Shown: one piece after another, positions 17,524-26,688 of the stretch | Layout: the number at the start of each line of letters is the position of its first letter | How positions within the stretch are numbered: position 1 is the stretch's first letter | Assembly: GCA_937858995.1 (NCBI GenBank) | Contig: CALLZC010000104.1 | Location: 1-50,672 of the forward strand | DNA from: an uncultured Nostocoides sp. | GTDB lineage: Bacteria; Actinomycetota; Actinomycetes; Actinomycetales; Dermatophilaceae | DNA: 50,672 nt | Direction: 5' to 3' | Translations under genes and position numbers: made by a program | The notes under the pieces: model-generated | The model's input: only the letters and a program-made list of their open reading frames with translations | What the model was told of the DNA's origin: nothing | The model's database searches: none

Positions 17524-18339
17524 ATGATGAACAACGCAGGGGTCACCGAGTCCACGCTGCCCGAAGCAAGCGAGGGCGCCCGATCCACGCAGGCGTCCGC
17601 CGCGGCTCCGGCGGCCAGCACCCGCGGGCTGACCAAGGTCTACGGATCGGGCGACGCGCAGGTCGTCGCCCTGGGCGGGGTGTCCGTCGACATCTTCGCC
17701 CGTGAGTTCACCGCCATCATGGGACCGTCCGGCTCCGGCAAGTCGACGCTCATGCACTGTGCCGCCGGCCTGGACGCCGTCACGCAGGGCCAGGTCTTCA
17801 TCGGGGACGTCGAACTCACGGCGCTGAAGGAGAAAGATTTGACCGCGCTGCGACGCGACAAGGTGGGCTTCGTCTTCCAGGCCTTCAACCTCATCCCGAC
17901 GCTCAGTGCCCGCGAGAACATCCTGCTGCCGCTCTCGATTGCCGGCCGCAAGCCGGATCAGGAGTGGTTCGACCGGGTGATCGACACGGTCGGACTGCGG
18001 GACCGGCTCGGGCACCGACCCTCCGAATTGTCCGGTGGTCAGCAGCAACGGGTCGCCTGCGCCCGGGCGTTGGTCAGCCGCCCGGAGATCATCTTTGCGG
18101 ACGAACCCACCGGCAACCTCGATTCCCGGGCCAGCCGAGAGGTCCTGAGCTTCCTGCGGCGATCGGTCACTGAATTCGGTCAGACCATCGTGATGGTCAC
18201 GCACGACCCGGTCGCGGCGAGCTATACCGATCGAGTGCTCTTCCTTGCCGACGGCCAGGTCGTCGGCGAGATGCGCGAGCCCACCGCCGAGCGCGTCCTG
18301 GAGCACATGACGCACCTCGATACGATCAAGGGAGCCTGA
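17524..18339 (+). CDS. ABC transporter ATP-binding protein (MacB/LolD-like)
   Basis: A 271-residue ATPase with Walker [10 protein letters not shown] (67-75), Q-loop in [11 protein letters not shown], signature LSGGQQQR, Walker [13 protein letters not shown] and the switch His in MVTHD. The FQ-x-FNL-x-P and DEPTGNLD wording is typical of the MacB/LolD/FtsE group, which drive mechanotransmission across the envelope rather than channel transport. The first 33 residues are a low-complexity Ala/Ser-rich extension. Two ATGs start the frame (17524, 17527). The permease gene begins five bases after its stop. Confidence 0.93.
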   Translation: MMNNAGVTESTLPEASEGARSTQASAAAPAASTRGLTKVYGSGDAQVVALGGVSVDIFAREFTAIMGPSGSGKSTLMHCAAGLDAVTQGQVFIGDVELTALKEKDLTALRRDKVGFVFQAFNLIPTLSARENILLPLSIAGRKPDQEWFDRVIDTVGLRDRLGHRPSELSGGQQQRVACARALVSRPEIIFADEPTGNLDSRASREVLSFLRRSVTEFGQTIVMVTHDPVAASYTDRVLFLADGQVVGEMREPTAERVLEHMTHLDTIKGA

Positions 18340-18344
18340 CGGTC

Positions 18345-20885
18345 ATGTTGCGCGCCAGTCTCACCTCGGTGCTCGGGCGCAAACTGCGCCTGCTCATGAG
18401 CGCCTTCGCGGTCATCCTCGGCGTCGCCTTCGTCGCCGGATCCTTCATCTTCACCGACACCCTCGCCAAGTCGTTCGACGGGATCATGTCCTCCAGCGTC
18501 GGCGACGTCGTGGTGCGCCCGGTCGGCAGCGGGGATGCCTTCGGTAGCACCCAGACGTTGTCCGGAGACCTGATCGCTGAGCTCGAGAAGGTGACCGGAG
18601 CCGCCGGGGTCGCCGGAAATGTCACCGATTACTCGACCTTCGTCGTCGGCAAGAACGGCAAACTCATTGGCGGGCAGGGCGCTCCCGGCATGGGGGTGAA
18701 CTACACGACGATCCCCTCCGCCAATAACAATGTGATGTTCGAGCTGACCCAGGGGTCGTGGCCCACGCAGGCGGGCGAGATCGTCCTGGATGCCAGGACC
18801 GCCAAGACCGGGGGGTATGCCGTCGGCGACAGCGTCCGCGTTATCACCGCCGGGACCCAAGCCCAGGTCACCGCGACTCTCAGCGGCACCGCCGAGGCCA
18901 ATGGCTCGCTCGTCGGCGCCAGCATGGTGATCTGGACCACGGCCCAGGCCCAGGCGCTCTATCAGGGCGGCGAGAACCTCTTCAATGACATCTGGGTGGC
19001 CCGCGCCGATGGCGTGTCCCAGGAGGACCTACGGGCCGCCGTGGCACCGGTCCTGCCGGCCGGCATCGAAGCGGTCACCGGCGAGTCCGCGGCGGCCGCC
19101 GCGCAAAGCCAGGTGCAGGAGTCGTTGAAATTCATCACCTACTTCCTGCTGATCTTCGCCGCGGTTGCCCTGGTCGTCGGCTCGTTCATCATCGTCAATA
19201 CCTTCTCCATCCTGGTGGCCCAGCGGATGAAGGAACTCGCCCTCTATCGGGCGATCGGCGCCAGCCGCACGCAGGTGACGCGCTCGGTCCTGATCGAGGC
19301 GTTCGTCGTGGGGCTCGTCGGCTCGACCCTCGGCCTGTTCGTCGGGGTCGGCCTGGCCGTGCTGATCAAGGTCCTCTTTGGAGTGGTCGGGTTGGACCTC
19401 TCCGACGCCAGCCTGGTGATGGCGCCCCGGACGGTCGTGGCCGCGTATGCCGTGGGTATGACGGTCACCCTGGTCGCTGCCTACCTTCCGGCCCGCCGGG
19501 CCGGCTCCGTGGCGCCGGTGGCGGCCATGCGTGACGACATCACCCTGGCCGAGGGATCCATGCATCGGCGCGTCGTCGGCGGGCTCGCGCTCGCGGCCGC
19601 CGGGGCCGCGGCCATGGGTGCGGGACTGTTCACGCAGGTGCCCAAACCGTTGATCTGGCTCGGCATCGGCATCCTCGGGGTGCTGTTGGGTGTGGCTCTG
19701 ACCAGCCCGCTCGTCGGCCGCCCGGTGATCATCGGCCTGGGCATGCTCTATCGCCGACTGTTCGGGACGGTCGGGGTGATGGCCCAGGAAAACGCCCTGC
19801 GCAATCCCCGCAGGACCGCTGCCACCGCGTCGGCACTGATGATTGGCGTGACCCTGGTATCGATGATGGCGGTCTTTGGTGCCTCCGCCAAGGTGAGCCT
19901 GAAGACGCAGATCGAGGAGAATTTCAAGGCGGACTATCTGGTCTCCAACGCCATCGGCAGCGACTTCTCCCCGAGCGTCGGTGACCAGATTTCCGGGATC
20001 GAAGGTGTCGAATCGATCTCGCGCGTTAGGTGGGGGATGGGTGAGATCGGGGACTCCACGCAGTGGATCTCCGCGATCGAGCCCGACACGTACGGATCGG
20101 TTTCCACCCTCGACCCCGACCATGACGCGACCGTGCTTCCCGCACTGCGCGCAGGTGGCATCCTGATCGCGCGGGAGCGGGCCAAGAGTGACGCACTGGC
20201 CGTCGGCGACCGGGTCACGGTCACCTTGCAGGGCAAGCCGTTCGACGTCGAGGTGGTCGGCACCTTCGCGCGGTCAGCGACCGCGCCCAGCGACTACATT
20301 CTCTCGTTGGGGGACTGGTCCGCCAACGGCGGGACGAAGGCCGACGCCGAGGTCTATGTGTTGACGGCGCCGGGCGCCGACGTCGCCGCGGTGGGTGCGG
20401 CGCTGGATCGGGTCGTCGCGGACCTGCCGACCGTCAGCGTCAAGGATCTGGCTGGATATGCGGCAGAGCAGGCCAAGCCGATCGATCAGATGCTGACGAT
20501 CATCTATGCCTTGCTCGGTCTGGCGGTCATCATCGCCATTCTCGGGATCATCAACACCCTGGCCCTGTCGGTCATCGAACGGACCCGGGAGATCGGGCTG
20601 CTGCGTGCCGTCGGCTTGAGCCGTCGGCAGCTGCGCAGCATGCTCCGGCTCGAGTCTGTGGTTATTGCGATCCTGGGTGCGACCTTGGGCGTCATCCTCG
20701 GGGTCAGCTTCGGGATTGCCATTCAACGGGCCTTGGCCGATGACGGCTTCAGCGCCTTGCGGATCCCCTGGCTGCAATTGGTGGTCTTCCTCCTCGTCGC
20801 CGGCCTGGTCGGGGTGCTCGCCTCGGTCTGGCCGGGTCGGCGCGCGGCCCGGATGCAGGTCCTCGACGCCATCGCCGCGGAGTAG
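18345..20885 (+). CDS. ABC transporter permease, FtsX/MacB type, duplicated
   Basis: An 846-residue membrane protein with the topology of duplicated FtsX permeases: an N-terminal membrane helix (about 18-38), a large extracellular MacB-like domain, three helices (about 260-385), a second set beginning near 405, a second extracellular domain and a final three-helix FtsX block (about 715-835, with VIERTREIGLLRAVGLSRRQLR). The coupling motif MKELALYRAIGASRTQ is in the first block. It pairs with the ATPase five bases upstream. Such pairs export or release envelope molecules, including peptides and lipids; cargo is unknown. The PPTase gene follows eight bases later. Confidence 0.92.
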   Translation: MLRASLTSVLGRKLRLLMSAFAVILGVAFVAGSFIFTDTLAKSFDGIMSSSVGDVVVRPVGSGDAFGSTQTLSGDLIAELEKVTGAAGVAGNVTDYSTFVVGKNGKLIGGQGAPGMGVNYTTIPSANNNVMFELTQGSWPTQAGEIVLDARTAKTGGYAVGDSVRVITAGTQAQVTATLSGTAEANGSLVGASMVIWTTAQAQALYQGGENLFNDIWVARADGVSQEDLRAAVAPVLPAGIEAVTGESAAAAAQSQVQESLKFITYFLLIFAAVALVVGSFIIVNTFSILVAQRMKELALYRAIGASRTQVTRSVLIEAFVVGLVGSTLGLFVGVGLAVLIKVLFGVVGLDLSDASLVMAPRTVVAAYAVGMTVTLVAAYLPARRAGSVAPVAAMRDDITLAEGSMHRRVVGGLALAAAGAAAMGAGLFTQVPKPLIWLGIGILGVLLGVALTSPLVGRPVIIGLGMLYRRLFGTVGVMAQENALRNPRRTAATASALMIGVTLVSMMAVFGASAKVSLKTQIEENFKADYLVSNAIGSDFSPSVGDQISGIEGVESISRVRWGMGEIGDSTQWISAIEPDTYGSVSTLDPDHDATVLPALRAGGILIARERAKSDALAVGDRVTVTLQGKPFDVEVVGTFARSATAPSDYILSLGDWSANGGTKADAEVYVLTAPGADVAAVGAALDRVVADLPTVSVKDLAGYAAEQAKPIDQMLTIIYALLGLAVIIAILGIINTLALSVIERTREIGLLRAVGLSRRQLRSMLRLESVVIAILGATLGVILGVSFGIAIQRALADDGFSALRIPWLQLVVFLLVAGLVGVLASVWPGRRAARMQVLDAIAAE

Positions 20886-20893
20886 TCGGCGCG

Positions 20894-21421
20894 ATGCGGA
20901 CCGGCCGGTCGAGCGAGATCTCCGGGGTGGAGCTGGGCTGGCACGCCACCAGCGACGATGCCCTCCTGGAGCAGTTGCGAGGCCGGTACGACCCGGACAC
21001 CACGCTCGCCGCCGGCCGCAGCTGCCCGTTTTGTGGGTCGGGCGAACACGGTCAGCCCTGGGCCCGCGTGGGCGAGGTCAATCCCTCAGTGTCGCTGACC
21101 CGGGCGGGGCCACATCAACTCGTGGCCATCGGCCCGCCGGGGTGGCGGATCGGGGTCGACCTCGAGGAGATCGCGGCCTTCGCCAGCTGGTGGGACGACG
21201 TGCTGGTCCTGCACCCGCACGAGCGGGCGCCCGACGCGCCGACGCGCGCCCGTGTCTGGACGGCCAAGGAGGCCCTGCTCAAGGCGCTCGGCGTGGGCCT
21301 CGGCGACCCCCGGCAGCCGATGCGCGCGCTGCGCCTCGCGGATTGGGGGGAGGCGCTGCACGTCATACCGGCTCCACCGGGGTATCACGCCACGCTGGCG
21401 GTGCTGCCTCCCGACCGCTAG
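20894..21421 (+). CDS. 4'-phosphopantetheinyl transferase superfamily protein
   Basis: A 175-residue enzyme expected to attach the phosphopantetheine arm of coenzyme A to a carrier-protein serine. The family motifs are GVDLEEI (Mg-binding Asp and Glu) near residue 85 and VWTAKEALLKALG near residue 118 (W-x-x-KEA). A short CPFCGSGEHG segment with two cysteines lies in the N-terminal part. It is shorter than Sfp (about 225), closer to compact actinobacterial members. It starts eight bases after the ABC permease stop and its 3' end overlaps the convergent M1 peptidase gene by four bases. The likely client is the carrier domain of the nearby 1284-residue NRPS, which is inference from position. 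Confidence 0.82.
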   Translation: MRTGRSSEISGVELGWHATSDDALLEQLRGRYDPDTTLAAGRSCPFCGSGEHGQPWARVGEVNPSVSLTRAGPHQLVAIGPPGWRIGVDLEEIAAFASWWDDVLVLHPHERAPDAPTRARVWTAKEALLKALGVGLGDPRQPMRALRLADWGEALHVIPAPPGYHATLAVLPPDR

Positions 21422-22713
21422 GGCGCAGGCAACGGTGGCAGGGCGCGCTGCTCGAGCCAGGGTCGGAAGAAGTCGGCCAAGGGTTGGCCGGACACCCGGG
21501 AGGCATGCGCGACGAAGTCTTCGGTGGTGACCGAACCGGCGGTGTGGGCGCGCACCCAGCTGCGCAGAATGTCGAAGAAGACCTCATCGCCCACCCGCAT
21601 GCGCAGGGCGTGCAGAGTCAGGGCGCCGCGCTTGTAGACACGGTCATCGAACATCATCTCGGCCCCCGGGTCGGACAGCACCAGGTCCTGCGGGAGGGCG
21701 CGCAGGCGAGCGTGATGGTGGGCTGCCCGCTCGGCGGTGCTCTTGAGTCCCGCCTCCTGCGACCACAACCATTCGGCGTAGCACGCGAATCCCTCGTGCA
21801 GCCAGATATGCCGCCACGCCGCGCAGGTCACGGCGTTGCCGAACCAGGAGTGCGCCAACTCGTGAGCGACCAAGCGGACGGCTTCCCAGTCCCCCGTGGC
21901 GAAATTGCTCCCGAAGGTGGACAGCGACTGCGACTCCAGTGGGATGTCCAAGGGGTCCTCAGTCACCACCGTCGTGTAGGACTCGAAGGGATACGGGCCG
22001 AAGCGGTCACTGAAGAAGTCGAGCATCCGCCCGGTGTCACCGAAGGTTGCCTCGAAGGCGGGGTCGGCCGCGCCCTCCGGCGCCGCCAGGATCAAGGGCA
22101 CCGGACCCGGTTGCGGCTGGGCTCGGTAGCGCCCGATTTGCACGGTCGCCAGGTAGCTCGCCATGGGTGCCGACTGCTCGAACCGCCACCGCCGGCTCGC
22201 GCCGGAGCGTTCGCACGAGCGCTGGGTGCCCGAAAAGGACACGTGGTAGTCGGCGGGTGCGCTCAGCTCCAAGGCATAGGTGGCTTTGTCGTCGAGCCGG
22301 TCATTACACGGGAACCACGAGGGTGCCCCGTGCGGCTGGCCGGCCACGATGACCCCATCGGTCAGCTCTTCCCAGCCCGCCAGGCCGTGCCCCGGGGCAT
22401 TGATGGGCCGCGGGGCGCCGCCATACTTCACGACGACGGTGAACTCCTCGCCGGCGTGGCGGGGGCCGGTCTGCACGCGCAACCGATTGCCCCGGTGGGT
22501 GTGGCGAGCCGGCGCCGCGGCGACGCTCACTTTGGCAACATCCAGATTGCCGGCGAGGTCGAGGACGACGTGGTTCAGGTCGGCTCGCGCGGTGCAGGAC
22601 AAGGTGGCTTGTCCGGTGAGCCGGTTGCCTTGCGGGCGGTAGCCCAGATCGAGCTCGTAGTGGGTCACGGAGAAGCTCCGGTCGCCGTGGCCGGGCAGGT
22701 AGGGGTCGCTCAC
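21418..22713 (-). CDS. M1-family zinc metallopeptidase
   Basis: A 431-residue peptidase with the gluzincin site HELAH (284-288) and the third ligand Glu307 in HEGFA, spaced 18 residues apart as in M1 aminopeptidases; a Tyr usual for catalysis may be in MMFDDRVYKRGAL. The exopeptidase GxMEN motif is replaced by IPLESQSLS (258-266). There is no signal peptide. The frame is open further upstream, but the GTG at 22713 forms a GTGA overlap with the NRPS stop and gives the natural N-terminus, MSDPYLPGHGDRSFSV. Translation is therefore coupled to the NRPS, so the enzyme probably acts on its product. Zinc aminopeptidases that degrade poly-lysine have been described in poly-lysine producers. Confidence 0.9.
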   Translation of the reverse strand: MSDPYLPGHGDRSFSVTHYELDLGYRPQGNRLTGQATLSCTARADLNHVVLDLAGNLDVAKVSVAAAPARHTHRGNRLRVQTGPRHAGEEFTVVVKYGGAPRPINAPGHGLAGWEELTDGVIVAGQPHGAPSWFPCNDRLDDKATYALELSAPADYHVSFSGTQRSCERSGASRRWRFEQSAPMASYLATVQIGRYRAQPQPGPVPLILAAPEGAADPAFEATFGDTGRMLDFFSDRFGPYPFESYTTVVTEDPLDIPLESQSLSTFGSNFATGDWEAVRLVAHELAHSWFGNAVTCAAWRHIWLHEGFACYAEWLWSQEAGLKSTAERAAHHHARLRALPQDLVLSDPGAEMMFDDRVYKRGALTLHALRMRVGDEVFFDILRSWVRAHTAGSVTTEDFVAHASRVSGQPLADFFRPWLEQRALPPLPAP

Positions 22714-25700
22714 GGGTTTGGTGACTCCTCCCAGGCGCCGATCGGGTTGCCGAGCCAACGCGTGCGGCTCGGCACCTCCTCGCCGCGCATCACGAGCGAC
22801 ATCGGGCCGACCGTGGCGTGCCGGCCGATACTCGCGGCCGGGAGGATAACGCTATTGGGTCCTAGGGTGGCCCCCGCCTTCAGGGTCACCGTGTCCATGG
22901 ACAGGATGCGATCGTGGAAGAGGTGCGTCTGCACCACGCAGCCGTGGTTGATGGTCGCGCCGGCGCGCAACTCGATCAGGTCGGTCTCGGGCAGCCAATA
23001 GGTGTCGCACCATACTCCGCGTCCGATCCGCGCGCCGAGCAGTCGCAGCCAGACGTTGAGCGCGGGGGTTCCCTGCGCGACGGAGGCGAACCAGGGTGCG
23101 GCAAGCACCTCCACGAAGGTGTCGGCGAGCTCGTTGCGCCACACGAATCCAGACCACAGCGGGTGCTCGGAACGACGGTGGCGACCCACCAGGATCCACT
23201 TCGCCGCGGCCGCTAGTCCGGCTGCGAGCAGCCCACCGGCGATCATGACCGGCCCGCCCAGCACCACGGCCAGGAGCAGGCTCCGCTCCAACAGGGCGAG
23301 CAGGGTGGCTCCCACCCCGGCATACAGGGCCACGGAGATGACCATGGGGATCAGGCGCCCGGTCTCGACCACCCCGCGCAGCAGGTGTAGGCGCAGCGGC
23401 GGGTTGTAGGTGCGCGACTCATCGCCGCCCCCTGTGGCGCGTCGCAGCTGGGAGGGTGGGCTGCCGAGCCAGGATGAGCCGGCCTTGGCGACACCGGGCC
23501 CGGGCGCCGCCGACAAGACCGCCACCAGGGCGGCCTTGGGCACCTTGCGGCCGGGGGCGGCCATCCCGGAGTTGCCCACGAAGGCCCGCTTCCCGACCTT
23601 GACGCGCTCAACCCGGATCATCCCGCGGCTGAGTTGGTAGCCCCCGATCAGGGTGTCGTCGGCGAGGAAGGCGTGGGCGTTGACTTGGGTCAGTTTCGGG
23701 ATCATCAGGACCGTGGAGGCCTCCACACCCGGCCCGATCCGGGCGCCGAGCGCTCGCAGCCACCATGGGGTCAGCGCCGCGGAATAGAGCGGGAAAAGCC
23801 AGGTCCTTGCCTCATCCAGAATTCGGACCGTCGTCCAGATCGCCAGGCCCGGCAGGGATCGGACGCGGTATTCACCGGGTGAGATGGCGGGGGCGAGACC
23901 GCGGACCAGCACCAGCACCAGCGCCCCCAGGGTGGCGTATCCCGTGAGCGCTGCCACCGGGAGCCACGGGAGCCCGGCACGGATTGCCTCGGCGAGGGTG
24001 GTGGCATCGCGCACCACCGGCCACAGCACGGCCGCGCCGGCCGCCGCCGCAATTGCCGGCAGCGTCGCAATGGCTCCCGCGGCGACCGCGAATGCGGCCA
24101 CCCAGGCCCGGTGACCCGACTGCGGCGCATCCTGCCAGGGCTCGTCATCGGCCTCCGTGGGCTCGGCCGGTGCGCCGGACCAGGACTGCCCGGCGGGGAC
24201 CTCCCCCGGCACGAACGAGCCCGGCGCGACCTGTGCGTCGGCGCCGACGACGGCACCGGGCCCCAGCATGCTGCGCGTTCCAACGCTTGCGCCGGCGCCC
24301 ACGACGATCGAGCCCACATGCAACCGGTCGCCGTCGATCCACGTCCCCGAAAGGTCCACCTCCGGCTCGATGGCCACACCGCGGCCAACCGTCAGCAGGC
24401 CGGTCACCGGGGGGACCGAGTGCAGATCCACGCCGGAACCGATGCGCGCCCCCAGCCAGCGGGCGTATGCCGGGAACCACCCCGCGCCCCCCAGCGAGGT
24501 GGCGTGCAGTTCGTCCTGGATGCGCGCCGCAAGCCACACCCGAAGATGCACCTTGCCGCCGCGCGGGTAGCTGCCGGGTCGCAGATCGCGCAGCAGCACC
24601 CGAGCCATGGTCGCGGCCAGCAGCATCCGACCCGGCGGCAGCCCAAAGACCGCCCAGATGGGCAGCACCACCCACCAGGAGTAGGAGGCCAGCCATGGCA
24701 GGGTTTCGCCCAACAGGGCCCCGGCCAGGAGCAGCCACGCCAGCCAACGGGCCGCGGCCAAGGCCCGCAACCCGAACAGCGCGAGAATCTGGCCAACCTG
24801 GGTCTTGCGGCGGATCGGCGAGACGGTCCGGTCCTGGCGGACCATGGTGCCGGCGAGTTCCTCGAGGGCGGCAGCAAAGCCAGCCAGAGTCGGGTGGGAG
24901 TAGACGTCCCCCACCGCAAGATCTGGGAAGCCGGGCCGCAGGCGGCTGACGACCTGCGCGGCGGTCAGCGAGCCGCCGCCGAAGGCGAAGAAGTCGTCGC
25001 TCGGCGATGTGGGGTCGGCTCCCAACACCTCGCGCCACACCTGGGCCACCTCGGCCTGGGTGCCGTGCAGCGCGCCCGCGCTCGCCGATGCGGGCAGCGG
25101 CCAGGGCAACGCATCGCGATCCACCTTGCCGGAGGTCTTGGTGGGCAGCGCCGCAACCACGGCCAGCCGCGGAACCAGGGCCGCGGGAAGCCGCTCGCGC
25201 AGGAGGGTCAAGGCGGTGGAGCCGTCATACCCATCGTCGACGGTCAGGTATCCGACGAGCAATGAGTTGCCGCTGGCTGTAGTGCGCACGGCCGCCGCCG
25301 CGCCGCTCACGCCCGGCAGGCGGGTCAGCTGTCCGTCCAACTCGCCCAATTCGATGCGTCGGCCGCCCAGTTTGATCTGGTCATCGACCCGGCCGGTGAA
25401 CAGCAGGCCGTCGGGATCGTTGACCACCACGTCACCGGAGCGGTAGGCCCGCGACCAACCCAGGGATGGCATGGGGGCGTACTTCTCGGCGTCCTTGGCG
25501 GGGTCCAGATAGCGCGCCAGACCCACGCCGCCGATGATCAACTCACCGGACTCCCCAGCCGCCACCGGCTGACCGGAGCCGTCCACGACGGCCAGGTCCC
25601 AGCCATCCAACGGCAGCCCGATCCGCAGCGGTGGCTCCCCGGTCACGAGCGCGGCGCACGCCACCACCGTGGCCTCGGTCGGCCCGTAGGTGTTCCACAC

Positions 25701-26564
25701 CTCCCGGCCGGGGGCCTGCAGGCGGGCCGCCAGCTCTGGGGGGCATGCCTCCCCACCCAGGATGACCAGCCGCACCTTCGCCAGGGCCTCGGGCGGCCAC
25801 AAGGCCACCAGCGTCGGCACGGTCGAGACCACGGTGACGTCGTTCGCAACCAGCCACGGGCCGACGTCGACCCCCGATCGCACCAGACTGCGCGGTGCCG
25901 GCACAAGGCACGCGCCATACGCCCAGGCCAGCCACATTTCTTCGCAACTGGCGTCGAAGGCGACGGAGAGACCGGCCATCACACGGTCCCCGGGTCCCAG
26001 GCTGGCACCGCGCAGGAAGAGCCGGGCCTCGGCGTCGACAAAGGCAGCGGCATTGCGGTGGGTCACGGCTACCCCCTTGGGGGTGCCGGTGGAGCCGGAG
26101 GTGAAGATCACCCAGGCGTCGTCCGACGGTTCGGGTGCCTGACCGGCGCGGGCCGTTCCTGGGCCGGTGCGCCGACGGCTGACGGCAAGGTCATTGGTGA
26201 CTACCGCCGCCACCCCCGCCTCGGCGAAGACCACCCGGGCGCGCTCATCCGGGTCGTCGGCGTCGACCGGCACATAGGCCGCGCCGGCGTTGAGCACCCC
26301 CAGGATCGCCACGTAGAGGTCGGTGGTGCCGGATCGCACCCGGATTCCCACGCGGTCCCCGGGTCCGACGCCGATTTGCGCCAAGCGGTCGGCCAGTGCG
26401 GCGGCCGCCTCGTCCATTTCCGCATAGCGCAGGGTGCTCACGCCGCTATCGACGGCCAGCTCGTCCGGATAGGCGGTGACCGTGTCCCGCCAGATGTCCA
26501 CCAGGGTCCGCGGGGCGGCGGCTGCGTGCGCGCGCAGCAGCGGGTCGAGGGGCGCGGGGGTCAC
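22710..26564 (-). CDS. Pls/PosA-type membrane non-ribosomal peptide synthetase
   Basis: A 1284-residue single-module NRPS anchored in the membrane. The adenylation domain (about 15-500) has FTSGSTGTPKGVAVTHR, AFDASCEEMW with the Asp that grips an amino-acid alpha-amino group, NTYGPTEATV, YRSGDVV and the catalytic Lys in TKTSGKVD. A carrier domain follows with FGGGSL (Ser532 for phosphopantetheine). There is no thioesterase and no HHxxxDG condensation domain. The C-terminal half alternates hydrophobic segments with three blocks of hexapeptide-like repeats (GAGASVGTRSMLGPGAVVGA, for example). This is the architecture of epsilon-poly-lysine synthetase (about 1300 residues). GTG start, tentative. 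It is coupled by a GTGA overlap to the M1 peptidase. Confidence 0.88.
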   Translation of the reverse strand: MTPAPLDPLLRAHAAAAPRTLVDIWRDTVTAYPDELAVDSGVSTLRYAEMDEAAAALADRLAQIGVGPGDRVGIRVRSGTTDLYVAILGVLNAGAAYVPVDADDPDERARVVFAEAGVAAVVTNDLAVSRRRTGPGTARAGQAPEPSDDAWVIFTSGSTGTPKGVAVTHRNAAAFVDAEARLFLRGASLGPGDRVMAGLSVAFDASCEEMWLAWAYGACLVPAPRSLVRSGVDVGPWLVANDVTVVSTVPTLVALWPPEALAKVRLVILGGEACPPELAARLQAPGREVWNTYGPTEATVVACAALVTGEPPLRIGLPLDGWDLAVVDGSGQPVAAGESGELIIGGVGLARYLDPAKDAEKYAPMPSLGWSRAYRSGDVVVNDPDGLLFTGRVDDQIKLGGRRIELGELDGQLTRLPGVSGAAAAVRTTASGNSLLVGYLTVDDGYDGSTALTLLRERLPAALVPRLAVVAALPTKTSGKVDRDALPWPLPASASAGALHGTQAEVAQVWREVLGADPTSPSDDFFAFGGGSLTAAQVVSRLRPGFPDLAVGDVYSHPTLAGFAAALEELAGTMVRQDRTVSPIRRKTQVGQILALFGLRALAAARWLAWLLLAGALLGETLPWLASYSWWVVLPIWAVFGLPPGRMLLAATMARVLLRDLRPGSYPRGGKVHLRVWLAARIQDELHATSLGGAGWFPAYARWLGARIGSGVDLHSVPPVTGLLTVGRGVAIEPEVDLSGTWIDGDRLHVGSIVVGAGASVGTRSMLGPGAVVGADAQVAPGSFVPGEVPAGQSWSGAPAEPTEADDEPWQDAPQSGHRAWVAAFAVAAGAIATLPAIAAAAGAAVLWPVVRDATTLAEAIRAGLPWLPVAALTGYATLGALVLVLVRGLAPAISPGEYRVRSLPGLAIWTTVRILDEARTWLFPLYSAALTPWWLRALGARIGPGVEASTVLMIPKLTQVNAHAFLADDTLIGGYQLSRGMIRVERVKVGKRAFVGNSGMAAPGRKVPKAALVAVLSAAPGPGVAKAGSSWLGSPPSQLRRATGGGDESRTYNPPLRLHLLRGVVETGRLIPMVISVALYAGVGATLLALLERSLLLAVVLGGPVMIAGGLLAAGLAAAAKWILVGRHRRSEHPLWSGFVWRNELADTFVEVLAAPWFASVAQGTPALNVWLRLLGARIGRGVWCDTYWLPETDLIELRAGATINHGCVVQTHLFHDRILSMDTVTLKAGATLGPNSVILPAASIGRHATVGPMSLVMRGEEVPSRTRWLGNPIGAWEESPNP

Positions 26565-26688
26565 GCCCTAAGTGTGGCGTCTCGGCATACCGGCGCCGCG
26601 CTGAAACGCGCCGCGGGTGGCGCAATTTGCGACGGCGAGGCGGCTGCGGCTCGGCACCCAGCGCCCGGTGGTGGCCCGGGCGCCGTGT

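Noticed and set aside
20665..23001. Plus-strand open frame of 778 codons through permease, PPTase and M1 peptidase genes
   Set aside because: It covers three assigned genes in other frames or strands. Its sequence is Arg/Gly-rich without domains.
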